Source: Singulisphaera acidiphila DSM 18658 (GTDB taxonomy: Bacteria; Planctomycetota; Planctomycetia; Isosphaerales; Isosphaeraceae). Taken from it: a stretch of 64,000 nucleotides of DNA. The DNA lies in assembly GCF_000242455.2 (NCBI RefSeq), contig NC_019892.1, positions 4,278,001 through 4,342,000 of the forward strand, given 5' to 3'. Each line of letters opens with the position of its first letter. The first letter of the stretch is position 1. The translations under genes were made by a program, and so were the position numbers. This document shows positions 52,046 through 60,963 of the stretch, one piece after another. The notes beneath the pieces were generated by a model. That model searched no databases, had not been told where the DNA came from, and saw only the letters and a program-made list of their open reading frames with translations.

Positions 52046-53299
52046 TTATGATCCAGTCGCTGGTCGAATCCCGATCTGCCAGAGAACCAGCAGATTCGGA
52101 TCGCGTCGCGCCACTTGACCCAGCCAGTGGGCTGCGTTGATGGAGTGACGCCTCAACCGTTTGTATTTCCGCTGCGCCCATTTGACCAAGACACGCTCCA
52201 GGTGTCGGAGAACCGGAGTGAGCGCCGACCGGTAAAACCGACCGTAGTAGTTCACCCACCCTCGTACCGAAGGATTCACAAGCCCCGCGATCTCCTCCAG
52301 AGACTGATTGTTCCGGATGGCGGCCAGCCGCCAGTCTCGGATCGTCTCGCGGATCGCATTGGCGGCCTTGTGGCTGATCGCTGGGATGAAGCTCACGAAG
52401 AACTTCCCCCATCGATTCTTGGCCCGCCGGGGCCGAAAGGTGTAGCCGAGGAAGTCGAACTTGATGTGTTCATGCTGGCCCCTCCGGTCATCGTCCTGGC
52501 AGTACACGATCTTGGTCTTCTCAGGGTGAAGCTCAAGACGGCACTCCTTCAGACGTGCCCGGACCGCTTCGAGCACGTGTTCCGCTTGAGCCCGGCTCTT
52601 CGCGTGAATGATCACATCGTCCGCATAACGCGCGAAGTGGATGTCCGGAAAGCTCCGGGCCATCCAGAGATCGAACGCATAGTGCATGAAGAGATTGGCC
52701 AACAAGGGCGAAACAATCGACCCCTGGGGCGAGCCCTTCGTACGCTCTTCTCGACGACCGTCCTGCTTCTGAACGGGGGCTTTCAGCCACCGCTCGATGT
52801 ACAGCAGGACCCATGGTTCGTTCACGTGATGACAGACTGCCTTCATGACTAGTTCATGATCGAGATTGTCAAAGAAACCTTTGATATCCAGATCAATCAC
52901 CCAGTCGGACCGCCAGCACCGCTCCCGCGCGGCGGCCACCGCATCCAGCGCCGATCGTCCGGGTCGATACCCGTAGGAGTCGGGATGGAAGTGCGGCTCC
53001 ACCAGCGGCTCCAGATGCATCTTGACGACCATCTGAGCCACGCGATCGCCGACCGTGGGAATCCCCAGCGGCCTTGAACCCCCATCGGCTTTCGGGATCT
53101 CCACGAGCCGCACCGGCGGTGGAAAGTAGCTGCCCGAGGACATCCGATTCCAGATCTTGTAGAGGTTACCCTTCAAGTCGGTCTCGAACGCCTCGATCGA
53201 CTGCCCGTCCACCCCGGCCGCCCCGTGGTTCGCCTTGACCTTCAGGTAGGCCTCGTAGACCACCTGTTTGGAAATCGCGTAAGGCTTCGCTTCAGGCAT
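52046..53299 (-). CDS. ltrA: inner intron reverse transcriptase/maturase
   Basis: I start at ATG 53299 (MPEAKPYAISKQVVYEAYLK), 5 bases after GGGAGG, giving 417 residues. RT motifs are complete: RT0/1 GAAGVDGQSIEAFE, LVEIPKADGGSRPLGIPTVG, RT3 VIDLDIKGFFDNLDHELVMK, RT4 KGSPQGSIVSPLLANLFMHY, RT5 FARYADDVIIHA, and a thumb/X domain (VNPSVRGWVNYYGRFYRSAL, VKWAQRKYKRLRRH). The active site YADD is intact. No endonuclease domain follows. It assists splicing and retrohoming of the inner intron. The sequence is not close to the outer RT, so the two introns come from different lineages. A 38-bp duplication of its start region lies just upstream (53285-53392). Confidence 0.94.
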   Translation of the reverse strand: MPEAKPYAISKQVVYEAYLKVKANHGAAGVDGQSIEAFETDLKGNLYKIWNRMSSGSYFPPPVRLVEIPKADGGSRPLGIPTVGDRVAQMVVKMHLEPLVEPHFHPDSYGYRPGRSALDAVAAARERCWRSDWVIDLDIKGFFDNLDHELVMKAVCHHVNEPWVLLYIERWLKAPVQKQDGRREERTKGSPQGSIVSPLLANLFMHYAFDLWMARSFPDIHFARYADDVIIHAKSRAQAEHVLEAVRARLKECRLELHPEKTKIVYCQDDDRRGQHEHIKFDFLGYTFRPRRAKNRWGKFFVSFIPAISHKAANAIRETIRDWRLAAIRNNQSLEEIAGLVNPSVRGWVNYYGRFYRSALTPVLRHLERVLVKWAQRKYKRLRRHSINAAHWLGQVARRDPNLLVLWQIGIRPATGS

Positions 53300-53392
53300 C
53301 GGTTCCTCCCATCGCTGGTTGACTTTTGCCTCTCGCGTGGGCCTTGACGCACGACTTCGCTTCCGGCATGAATTCCTCCCATCGCTGGTTGA
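53285..53392 (-). repeat. duplicated translation-start region of the inner RT
   Basis: Two 38-bp direct copies (53285-53322 and 53355-53392, period 70) differ at four positions. Each contains an SD-like GGGAGGAA, an ATG and codons beginning MPEAK. The proximal copy is the real RT start. The distal copy begins a 25-residue frame (MPEAKSCVKAHARGK...) that continues in phase into the RT, so translation from it would give an N-terminally extended product. Confidence 0.8.
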
Positions 53393-53915
53393 TCCATCCC
53401 TTGGCTGAACCATTCAACCCCTTCGCTCCACCCGCATTACCAGGCTTCAACGCTACTACGGGTTGATCCGCCCCTGTGCCACGCATCGGGACTTTGACCT
53501 CGTGGGGCCTCCACTTGGGCATCTCCCTTGGCATCGTGACGACAGGTTCCCACGTTCCCCGCGAGAGCCTGAACCGAGCTCGCGCCACCTTTACGCCGGT
53601 CACCATCAAGGCCGTAAGCAGGTCCCGCCTTGACTGCATCCCAGGCCAACGACTGGAGCCTGGTTTCGATGACGTCCCTACGCTTTCGACGCCTCATCGG
53701 TGGTTCACTTGCGTTCGCCTTCTCGGTTCTTATCTGACCGGTTCAGACCGGCCTTTTCCCGAACGCTCACGACCAGGACTCTTAATCCAAGCCGCTTCGG
53801 GTGATTTGGAATCTGGTCCTGCAACCCGATCCCGAGGGACCTACCCTCATCTCTCACGCAGCATGGCGTTCCGGGACGCTCCTGAAAGTCGTCCTTTCAC
53901 ACCTTCGTGGCGCAC

Positions 53916-54720
53916 AGTCATCCGCATAGTTGACGACATGAGCGTCGAGCCGTTGTTCGTGTCCGAGGAGCTTCCAGCCCACAATGAACCGACGCATATA
54001 AATGTTAGCGAGTAACGGTGACAGAGGAGACCCTTGCGGGCTGCCCCGGCCCTCATCCTTGTTCCGAGTCGTTCGGCGCGTCCGACCCCGATCGTCGGTC
54101 TCTTCCACCGGGGCCACCAGCCACATCTTGATCAGCCCCAGGAGGTGCCGGTCGCTGATGCGTCGTGACAGCGATTTCAGGAGCTCCGAGTGCGGGATAC
54201 TGTCGAAATAGCCGGACAAATCGGCGTCCACCACATCATTATGCCCCATGCTCACATGCCCATGGACCTGCCTCACAGCGTCCAGGGCACTGCGGCCCGC
54301 CCGGTAAGCGTGTTGTTCCGGAGGCAGGTCGGCCTCGAAGATCGGCTCCAAGACCAGAACCACCGCCATCTGCACCACGCGGTCCCGGATCGTTGCGATC
54401 CCCAGCGGCCTTTGCTTCCCATCCGGTTTAGGGATCAGGACGCGGCGCACTGGAGACGGTTGATACGTACGATCCCTCACCTCGGTCGTCAGTTCGTCGA
54501 GCCATCGGTCGCGGCCGTACGCCTCAATGTCCTCGAAGGTCTGGCCGTCCACCCCCGGGGCGCCGTCGTTGGAGCGACAACGCAGGTAGGCAAACTCCAG
54601 GATATCCTGCCGATACACCTTGTCGTACAACCGATAAAACCGATACCCCGGCGATTCCTTCGCTTTGGCATGCAGCGTCGTCTGGAGTTTCTGAACCTTC
54701 GGTGGAGGTGTGAGGCTCAT
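53916..54720 (-). CDS. outer intron RT/maturase, 5' part (first exon)
   Basis: ATG 54720 has CGGGAG 6-7 bases upstream. RT motifs: GAPGVDGQTFEDIEAYG, VRRVLIPKPDGKQRPLGIAT, VVDADLSGYFDSIPHSELLK, RGSPQGSPLSPLLANIYMRR, and VVNYADD where the inner intron begins. Reading on without splicing gives a short wrong tail (CAPRRCERTTFRSV) and a stop. The true product requires joining to 51451-51971. Confidence 0.9.
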
Positions 54721-55313
54721 GCCAATCTCCCGGCTCTCATGCTCTTTGTGACGCTGGTCTTGAACTCAGGCCCCTTCCCTCGACCGGCGTTACCCGGCGT
54801 CCACGGTAGTACGGGCCTGTCCGCCACCCCAGTCGGCCCGGCCAGTCCCTCGCGGGCGTCCGGTTGGAGGTCACGCGCCTCCGCCAAGTGGGGTTTCCCG
54901 TGTTGCAGGCGTCTCCCGTTTGTCGACATGCCGTTGCCATTACCCCGGTGGGATCGCTGGGTCAGATCGCTCATGGGACGGCCTATTCCACCCGTTTCCC
55001 TGTTCATCAGCGACGACGGCCTTCCCCGATGTATTGGCGGGTCGGCTCCCACGTTAAACCTTTCGAGGCCTGCTCAGCATTCACTCGCGTTACGGCCTGT
55101 CGACTCGCTGCGCCGCCAGGCGGCACATTTGTCTCGAAGGCTCCGACGGCTTCGTTACCTCCACCGCCGCTCCGATAGCTTCCGGCCGGAGCGATTCAGT
55201 TGGCCGGGCGGGACTTGCACCCGCTGGGAAGACACTGCCTTATCACGGCGCACAACACAACAAGCTTTAATTTATCGACAATATCATAACAAATTCTCCC
55301 GAGGCTGAGTCAC

Positions 55314-57968
55314 TTGATAAGCCTTCTGCCCCTCATCGCGATCCTCCTGGCAACGGCTCAGGAAGTGCCAGTCTCGGCCCCTGTGTTTCCCCCTCCGGTT
55401 TCCGAGCGGGACGTGGCGAGGCTGCTTCAAGCCACGGCATTCGTGCGCGGGCTCGACGAATCGGCGCTGGTCAAGCTGGTGCCACGGCAGTCAGGGTTGA
55501 ACTTTGTCGGCTGCCCGAACTGCGATCAGGGGCGGCAGGAGAATCAGCTCGACTGGTCGCCCGAGCAGATCGACGAGGTCTCTTGTCGATACTGCAAGCA
55601 TCGCTACCCCAGCGCCCAATATCCGATGAACAAGGCCGTGACCGTGCGCAACCCGCGAGGGGAACCCCAGCGCTATCCGTACTGGGAAAACGCACAAGGC
55701 TATCGCTACTTCTTCGCCGCGAAGCGTGACGACCAGATGCGTGAATACCTCGCGGCCAGAGCGCGGGACCTGGCCTTGCTCTCCGTTGCGACCGGAGAGA
55801 AGGCCCACGCACGACGAGCCGCCTTGCTCCTCGACCAGTTCGCGCAGGTCTTCCCCGGCTGGTGTTATCACTACGACTATCCGTTCCGCCAGAAGGAGAT
55901 CGACGACGGCAACGTCCCCCCCGCGCAGTTCCGACGCGGCTACCGCACCGCGCGCTGGACCTGGTGGGCCTACAGCGACATCCCCACGCAACTCGTCGAG
56001 ACCTACGACTGGATTCGCCCCAGCGGCGTCCTGGCCGACCTCTCCCGTTCGCGGGGTGTCGACGTTCCCCAGAGGATCGAGCACGACCTGTTTCGCAACG
56101 CGGCCGATCAGGTGATGGCGAACCGCGAAGAATCGAGCAACATGGACCCCACCGCCTGGCATGCACTCGTCACGGCCGGTCGGGTCATCGGGGAACCACG
56201 CTACATCCACGAGGTGACTCGTAAGCTTCGCCACCTGATCCAGACGCGGTTCTACTACGACGGCTTTTGGTACGAAGGCGCTCCCAGCTATGGGGCCCAG
56301 ACGCTCGGAGGGCTGACCAACGTGCTTGGCCTCCTGCACGGTTACAGCGACCCGGCAAACTACAAGGACGCGGACGGGACGAGGTTCGACAACCTCGACC
56401 TCGCCCGTGAACTGCCCGAGCTCGAGCGTACACGAACGGCTCTGGCGACGCTGCGATTACCCAACGGTCGCCCCGTCCCGGTCCACGACACCTGGAGGAC
56501 GGACAGGGTGCGCGCCCGGTCTTCCCGAGACACGTCGACCCCCTACCTGCTTCCCGCCCTCGGCCACGCGAGCCTGGGAGGCGGAACCGGAGCGGAGCAG
56601 ACTCAGTTTCACCTGACCTGGTCGGGCGGCTACGGTCACGCCCATGCCGATAACCTCAGCCTCTTGCTCTTCTCCCAAGGCCGCGAGCTGCTCTCCGACC
56701 TGGGGTATACCCACACGCGATACCGCGCCTGGACACTCGCGACCGCAGCGCACAACACCGTCGTGATCGACGGCAAGAGCCAGTCGTTCGGCAGCCTCAA
56801 CGCCCCCTCGGATGGCAGCTTGCAGTACTTTGATGCGGGCGATCCCCACGTGCAGGTCGTTAGCGTCGACGGCACTCGCGGCTATCCCGGTCTGGCGAAG
56901 ACCTACCGTCGCACCCTGATCGTCGTCGATGCCGGCGAGGGCCGCCGATATGCGGCCGATCTCTTCGACGTGGCTGGGGGCCGAATCCACGACTACTTCC
57001 TGCACGGGGACGCCGATGAGCCCACCACCGTCGCCCTGGATTTGCCGTGCGCCCCCCTCGCGAACCTGCTCCCCCCTGGCTTTGACTGGCAGCCCACCCG
57101 CAACGAAGGGGAGACCGGCCGGGCCAGCGAGCCAGACTATGCCTACGGATTCCTCCGCAACCTCAAGTCGGCCCCTGCGCCCGCCGACGTGGCCTTGCCC
57201 CTGACGTTTCGGCCCGCCGCAAGTTCGGGCCCTGCGCTTCGCGTCACGCTCTTTCCGGAAGCGGGGTCACGACTGGTCGTCGGCGAGAACCCAGCCATCA
57301 GTCGAGCGGGTGAGGACGACGCTCAACTGGATCAATTCATGCGATCGTTCATCGCCCTTCGGCATGAGTCGAGCGAAGGCCATAGCCGCTTCGCTACCAT
57401 CCTCGAGCCGTATGCGAAAGCCGCGTTCATTGACTCCGTCGAGCGGGTCGCGAATACCGGAGCTGCGATGGTGCTCAAGGTCCGCATCGGCGATCGCACC
57501 GACCTCATCGTCTGCGGAGCCGACGAACCAGTGAGCGTCGCGCAAGGTGCAAGTCACGCAACCTTCACCGGAGCCGTGGGCGTTCTCTCGCTCCGAGGCG
57601 AGCGAATCGAACATGCCTTCGCACTAGGCAAGGGGGGCTGGACGCGCGGGGATGACGCGTTGCAGGCGACCGGCCCACAAAGTCTTTCGCTTCGGGCCGT
57701 GGAGGGAGACACCTTGATCCTGAGCGGGCCGAGCGAGAATCTGCCGGGGGCAGGGGAGGTTGTCCGCGTACTCACCGCCGATGATTGGGTCTACCCTTAC
57801 ACGGTTGTTGCCTCCGAGCGCCAGGGCGAAACAGTCCGCCTTCGCGTTGCGGAGGGTCCTGGTTTCACATTCGACGCAGCGGCGGGAAAACTCCACCTGA
57901 CCGCCTTCCCCCAGCGCGAGCACACCGGGGCCGTCCGTTTGGAATGGACGACCCGAGCGTCGCGCTGA
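55314..57968 (+). CDS. heparinase II/III-like polysaccharide lyase
   Basis: An 884-residue exported protein starting at TTG 55314 (GAGG about 9 bases upstream). A short signal sequence (LLPLIAILLATAQ) precedes a Cys-x2-Cys pair set, CPNC (67-70) and CRYC (91-94), a probable structural zinc knuckle. An alpha/alpha toroid (about 110-440) contains SSNMDPTAWHALVTAGRVIG and FYYDGFWYEGAPSYGAQTLG with the catalytic-type His/Tyr. The heparinase II/III beta-domain shows HLTWSGGYGHAHADNLSLLL, FSQGRELLSDLGY and TAAHNTVVIDGKSQ. A beta-rich C-terminus follows. The enzyme likely depolymerises an acidic polysaccharide by beta-elimination; the exact substrate is not predictable. Two sulfatases converge on it. 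The outer group II intron ends 60 bases upstream and may have replaced its native promoter or separated it from the gene at 50746. Confidence 0.9.
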   Translation: MISLLPLIAILLATAQEVPVSAPVFPPPVSERDVARLLQATAFVRGLDESALVKLVPRQSGLNFVGCPNCDQGRQENQLDWSPEQIDEVSCRYCKHRYPSAQYPMNKAVTVRNPRGEPQRYPYWENAQGYRYFFAAKRDDQMREYLAARARDLALLSVATGEKAHARRAALLLDQFAQVFPGWCYHYDYPFRQKEIDDGNVPPAQFRRGYRTARWTWWAYSDIPTQLVETYDWIRPSGVLADLSRSRGVDVPQRIEHDLFRNAADQVMANREESSNMDPTAWHALVTAGRVIGEPRYIHEVTRKLRHLIQTRFYYDGFWYEGAPSYGAQTLGGLTNVLGLLHGYSDPANYKDADGTRFDNLDLARELPELERTRTALATLRLPNGRPVPVHDTWRTDRVRARSSRDTSTPYLLPALGHASLGGGTGAEQTQFHLTWSGGYGHAHADNLSLLLFSQGRELLSDLGYTHTRYRAWTLATAAHNTVVIDGKSQSFGSLNAPSDGSLQYFDAGDPHVQVVSVDGTRGYPGLAKTYRRTLIVVDAGEGRRYAADLFDVAGGRIHDYFLHGDADEPTTVALDLPCAPLANLLPPGFDWQPTRNEGETGRASEPDYAYGFLRNLKSAPAPADVALPLTFRPAASSGPALRVTLFPEAGSRLVVGENPAISRAGEDDAQLDQFMRSFIALRHESSEGHSRFATILEPYAKAAFIDSVERVANTGAAMVLKVRIGDRTDLIVCGADEPVSVAQGASHATFTGAVGVLSLRGERIEHAFALGKGGWTRGDDALQATGPQSLSLRAVEGDTLILSGPSENLPGAGEVVRVLTADDWVYPYTVVASERQGETVRLRVAEGPGFTFDAAAGKLHLTAFPQREHTGAVRLEWTTRASR

Positions 57969-57982
57969 GCGGCAAGAAGTCA

Positions 57983-59491
57983 TCAGGGCATTGGGTGCCC
58001 CTTCCCTTCGTACGTGCGAATCGTCGCGGCCTCGCCGTTGGCGCGAGCAGGATCCATGCGGAGGCGCAGGGCCTCATCGGGTCCGCCGCCGAACTGCTTC
58101 CAGTAGCGTTCCTTGAACGGGTTGACCTTGGGCCCGACGGCCGCTTCGTTCTCGAGACAGGGGAAAACCTCCTGCCACCAAACGTCGTAGGCGGCCCGGA
58201 GGCTGGCAACAACCTCGGGGTGCTCGGCGATGATGTTCTTCGTCTCGCCCGGATCGGCCTTGAGGTCATAGAGCTCTGTATCATTCACAAGCGTGAAACG
58301 CCCGTTGCGGATCGAGCTGTTGACGTACTTTGCCTGCTCAACCTGCCCTCGATTCCAGCGGCCGACGTGGGTAATTAGGGTTCGGTCGGGCCATTCGGCC
58401 TGGGGATCCTTCAGAAGCGGCAGAAAACTGCGTCCTTCAACCTGCGAGCGCAACGGCTCGGAGAGCGGTGATCCGACAATCTCGGCCAGCGTCGGGAGGA
58501 TGTCGAGATGAGCCGTGAGCGCTCCCACCTCCACATCCCCCTTGAATCCTGACGGCCAGCGCCAGAAGGAAGGGACGCGCGTCCCCCCTTGGTACGGTGT
58601 CCCTTTGGTGCCACGCATTCCGGCGTTATACGTCCGGGTCCCGGCAGTGCCGCCGTTGTCGGTCATGAAGATGACCAGAGTGTCGTTCTCGATCCCCCAA
58701 TCCTTGAGCTTTGCGACAAGTGTGCCGAAGTTATCGTCGATGTTCTCGATCATCCCATAAAACTTCGCCACGTTTTCCGGCACCTGGCCGGCGTGCCGCT
58801 TGGCATACTCCTCGGGGCAATCGAGCGGGGAATGGGCGGCGTTGGGCGTGATGTAAGCGAAGAAGGGCTCGTCCCCCTTCCGCTCCTGGTCGATCCATGT
58901 GAGCGCCTGGCGGAAAAAGACGTCGGTGCAATAGCCGGTCGTCTTCTCGAAAGTGCCATTATGCAGGATGGCGGGGTTGAAGTACGAATTGCCAGGCGCA
59001 TCGCCGCCGCTGCCCGCATAGGTCTGGCCAATGCCGCCGGCCCCGTGAATGAAGACCTCGTCGAACCCACGCTGGCCTGGCTGATAGGCATCCTCATCGC
59101 CGAGGTGCCACTTGCCGAAGACACCGGTGGCGTACCCCTTGGATTTGAGGACCTGGGCGAGGGTCGTCGCCTTCAGGCTCAGTCGCTCCCGCTCGAGGAT
59201 CGTATGCGTCACCCCCGACTTGAACTCGTGGCGGCCGGTCAACAGGGCGGCGCGGGTCGGGGCACACGTCGGGCTGACATGGAAGTCGGTGAAGCGAACA
59301 GCCTGCTTGGCGAAGGCATCCACGTTGGGTGTCTGGATGATCGGATTGCCCAGGCAGGAGAAGTCGCCGTAGCCAACGTCGTCGGCCATCACGAGGACGA
59401 TGTTCGGGCGTGGAGGACTGGCGGCGTGGACGCGGCTGCCGATCACCAACACCAAGGATGCAACGACAAACCATTCACGTTGTTTCATCAA
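57983..59491 (-). CDS. arylsulfatase-family sulfatase (CxPxR type)
   Basis: A 502-residue exported sulfatase. Signal peptide to about VHAAS. The formylglycine signature is C76-A-P-T-R in SPTCAPTRAALLTGR, with metal ligands in NIVLVMADDVGYGDFSCLG and IFMTDNGGTAGTR. The rest matches the arylsulfatase-A-like family (GVFGKWHLGDEDAYQPGQRG, YFNPAILHNG). Activity requires oxidation of Cys76 by a sulfatase-maturing enzyme; the FGE-like protein at 12798 lacks the copper cysteines and is unlikely to do this. It ends 14 bases from the lyase stop (convergent) and follows the second sulfatase by 44 bases, so the two sulfatases are probably one operon. Confidence 0.95.
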   Translation of the reverse strand: MMKQREWFVVASLVLVIGSRVHAASPPRPNIVLVMADDVGYGDFSCLGNPIIQTPNVDAFAKQAVRFTDFHVSPTCAPTRAALLTGRHEFKSGVTHTILERERLSLKATTLAQVLKSKGYATGVFGKWHLGDEDAYQPGQRGFDEVFIHGAGGIGQTYAGSGGDAPGNSYFNPAILHNGTFEKTTGYCTDVFFRQALTWIDQERKGDEPFFAYITPNAAHSPLDCPEEYAKRHAGQVPENVAKFYGMIENIDDNFGTLVAKLKDWGIENDTLVIFMTDNGGTAGTRTYNAGMRGTKGTPYQGGTRVPSFWRWPSGFKGDVEVGALTAHLDILPTLAEIVGSPLSEPLRSQVEGRSFLPLLKDPQAEWPDRTLITHVGRWNRGQVEQAKYVNSSIRNGRFTLVNDTELYDLKADPGETKNIIAEHPEVVASLRAAYDVWWQEVFPCLENEAAVGPKVNPFKERYWKQFGGGPDEALRLRMDPARANGEAATIRTYEGKGHPMP

Positions 59492-59535
59492 GAATCACCC
59501 GTTGGCCTGCTTGCTCCGAGCGGACCTCAGCCTGC

Positions 59536-60963
59536 TTACGGCTTGGGGAAATCCGCATAGCTTGGATAGGTGTACCCGACCGCCTCTTTCTGGCGTTCGA
59601 ATTCGGCTTCCATCTTCTGGCGAAGGTCTTTGCGGGCAGGATCGCCAGCGAGGTTCGACATCTCGTAGGGATCCGCCTTCAGATCAAATAGCTCCGTCCA
59701 GTCCGGATGGCCCGGATAGGTAATGAGCTTGGCGTCCTCGGTCCGGACGGCCAGGATCGTGGGAGTGTTTGGAAAAGGCCGCTCCTGGAAATACTCGTAG
59801 AACCAGGCCGTACGCCAAGTGTCAGGCTTCTCCTCGAGCAACGGCCGCCAGCTCCGGCCTTGCATCGCCCTGGGAACAGGGACGCCAGCGAGGTCAAGGA
59901 ACGTGGACGCAACGTCGATGTTGAGAACCATCTGATCGACGAGCTTGCCCTTCTTGGCGAGTCTCGGGTAGCGCAAAAGCAAGGGAACGCGCAGGCTCGC
60001 TTCGTAGGCGGATCGCTTGTCGCCCAAACCGTGTTCGCCCAGGTAGAAGCCATTATCGCTGGAGAAGACCAGGACGGTATCCTCGGCCAGGCCAAGCTCG
60101 TCGAGCGTGGTCATCAGCCGCCCGAGGTTGTCGTCGACGGCGGAGACACATCGAAAATACCCGATGTTCCCCTCTGGCCGCGTTGCCCCTTTCTTCTTCT
60201 TGGCAACGGCCGGAGCGGCTGCGGCCTTGCTGAAGATGGGGCGTACTCCTTGGTTGGCCGCCGGCCTGGGCGTCTCGCCGGCAAACCGATCGCGGGCGCG
60301 TTCGGGAGGATCAAACGGTCCGTGGGCCGCCTTGAAGCCGACGACCAGGGCGAACGGCTTGGCCTGGTTCTTCTTGAGGAAGTCGATGGCGAAATCGGTT
60401 GAGCGATCGTCCACCCAGCCCTGGGTCGGCGTCAGCTCGCCATTGACCTCAAACGGGCAGTCGACATATTTCCCCTGGCCGATGAAGCTTACCGACTCAT
60501 CGAAGCCGGGCCGTTTCCCCTTCTGGCCATCCATGTGCCACTTGCCGACATAACCGGTCGTATAACCAGCCTCGCGAAGGAGCGAGGCATAAGTCACGCT
60601 GTCGGTCGGAAATGGTGTCTGGTTGTCGGCGATCCCATTGTGGTGGCTGTACCGACCCGTGAGCATGCAGGCACGACTCGGAGCGCAGAGCGAGTTGACC
60701 ACGAACGCGTTGCGGAACCGCACCCCTTCGGAAGCGAGCCGGTCCATGTTCGGCGTCTGGAACCAGGGGAACCGAGCGCGGTCGCCCTGCTCGCGCTGAA
60801 CGACGCCCATGGCGTCGTAACGCTGGTCGTCGGTGAAAACGAATAGGAAGTTCGGCCGCCCCGGCGCCGGCTCGGCCGCACGGGCCGCATCAGGGGCAGG
60901 GCTTAGCCCGAGCATCAGCAAGGAAAAGGTGACAGCTCGGAGCGCAAGCGTCGAACAATGCAT
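59536..60963 (-). CDS. second sulfatase, iduronate-2-sulfatase/choline-sulfatase-like
   Basis: A 475-residue exported sulfatase. Signal peptide cleaved near ARA-AEP. The formylglycine site is C93-A-P-S-R (NSLCAPSRACMLTGR). Metal residues lie in FLFVFTDDQRYDAMG and VLVFSSDNGFYLGEHGLGDK. DIVSATFLDLAGVPVP-type text (here NIDVASTFLDLAGVPVP) and the C-terminal ELFDLKADPYEMSNLAGDPA are typical. A basic insert KAAAAPAVAKKKKGATR is an unusual loop. It is the first gene of the sulfatase pair; both should act outside the cell on sulfated glycans alongside the lyase at 55314. Confidence 0.95.
   Translation of the reverse strand: MHCSTLALRAVTFSLLMLGLSPAPDAARAAEPAPGRPNFLFVFTDDQRYDAMGVVQREQGDRARFPWFQTPNMDRLASEGVRFRNAFVVNSLCAPSRACMLTGRYSHHNGIADNQTPFPTDSVTYASLLREAGYTTGYVGKWHMDGQKGKRPGFDESVSFIGQGKYVDCPFEVNGELTPTQGWVDDRSTDFAIDFLKKNQAKPFALVVGFKAAHGPFDPPERARDRFAGETPRPAANQGVRPIFSKAAAAPAVAKKKKGATRPEGNIGYFRCVSAVDDNLGRLMTTLDELGLAEDTVLVFSSDNGFYLGEHGLGDKRSAYEASLRVPLLLRYPRLAKKGKLVDQMVLNIDVASTFLDLAGVPVPRAMQGRSWRPLLEEKPDTWRTAWFYEYFQERPFPNTPTILAVRTEDAKLITYPGHPDWTELFDLKADPYEMSNLAGDPARKDLRQKMEAEFERQKEAVGYTYPSYADFPKP

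Larger units (their letters stand above)
51972..53915 (-). mobile_element. inner group II intron nested in the outer RT gene
   Basis: The 5' end GTGCGCCACG is at 53915 and the 3' end ...GGGCTACTCGAC at 51972. It has about 616 bases of domain I-III-like RNA before the RT start, its own RT/maturase (52046-53299), domain V (52012-52045) starting immediately after the TAA stop, and a short domain VI hairpin (GGGGG...CCCCC). Length 1944 bp. It interrupts the outer RT right after the codon for the second Asp of YADD plus one base. Confidence 0.9.
51350..55253 (-). mobile_element. outer group II intron (contains the inner intron)
   Basis: The 5' end is GTGCGCCGTG at 55253, and the 3' end ...CTCGACTCTAC at 51350, i.e. 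GUGYG...AY as expected. It carries 533 bases of domain I-III-like RNA before the RT start, a maturase/RT gene (in two pieces), and a domain V hairpin (51406-51438) followed by domain VI. Total 3904 bp; without the inner intron 1960 bp. It lies antisense in the last codons of the gene at 50746. Confidence 0.9.

Noticed and set aside
51451-54720. A single degraded RT pseudogene disrupted by random insertion
   Set aside because: Exact intron ends, restoration of the YADDFVICC reading frame and a joined length divisible by three show a clean nested intron.
54190-55308. Plus-strand open frame of 372 codons at the intron
   Set aside because: It spans the antisense of the outer RT start and the intron's structured 5' RNA and has no protein-like domain.
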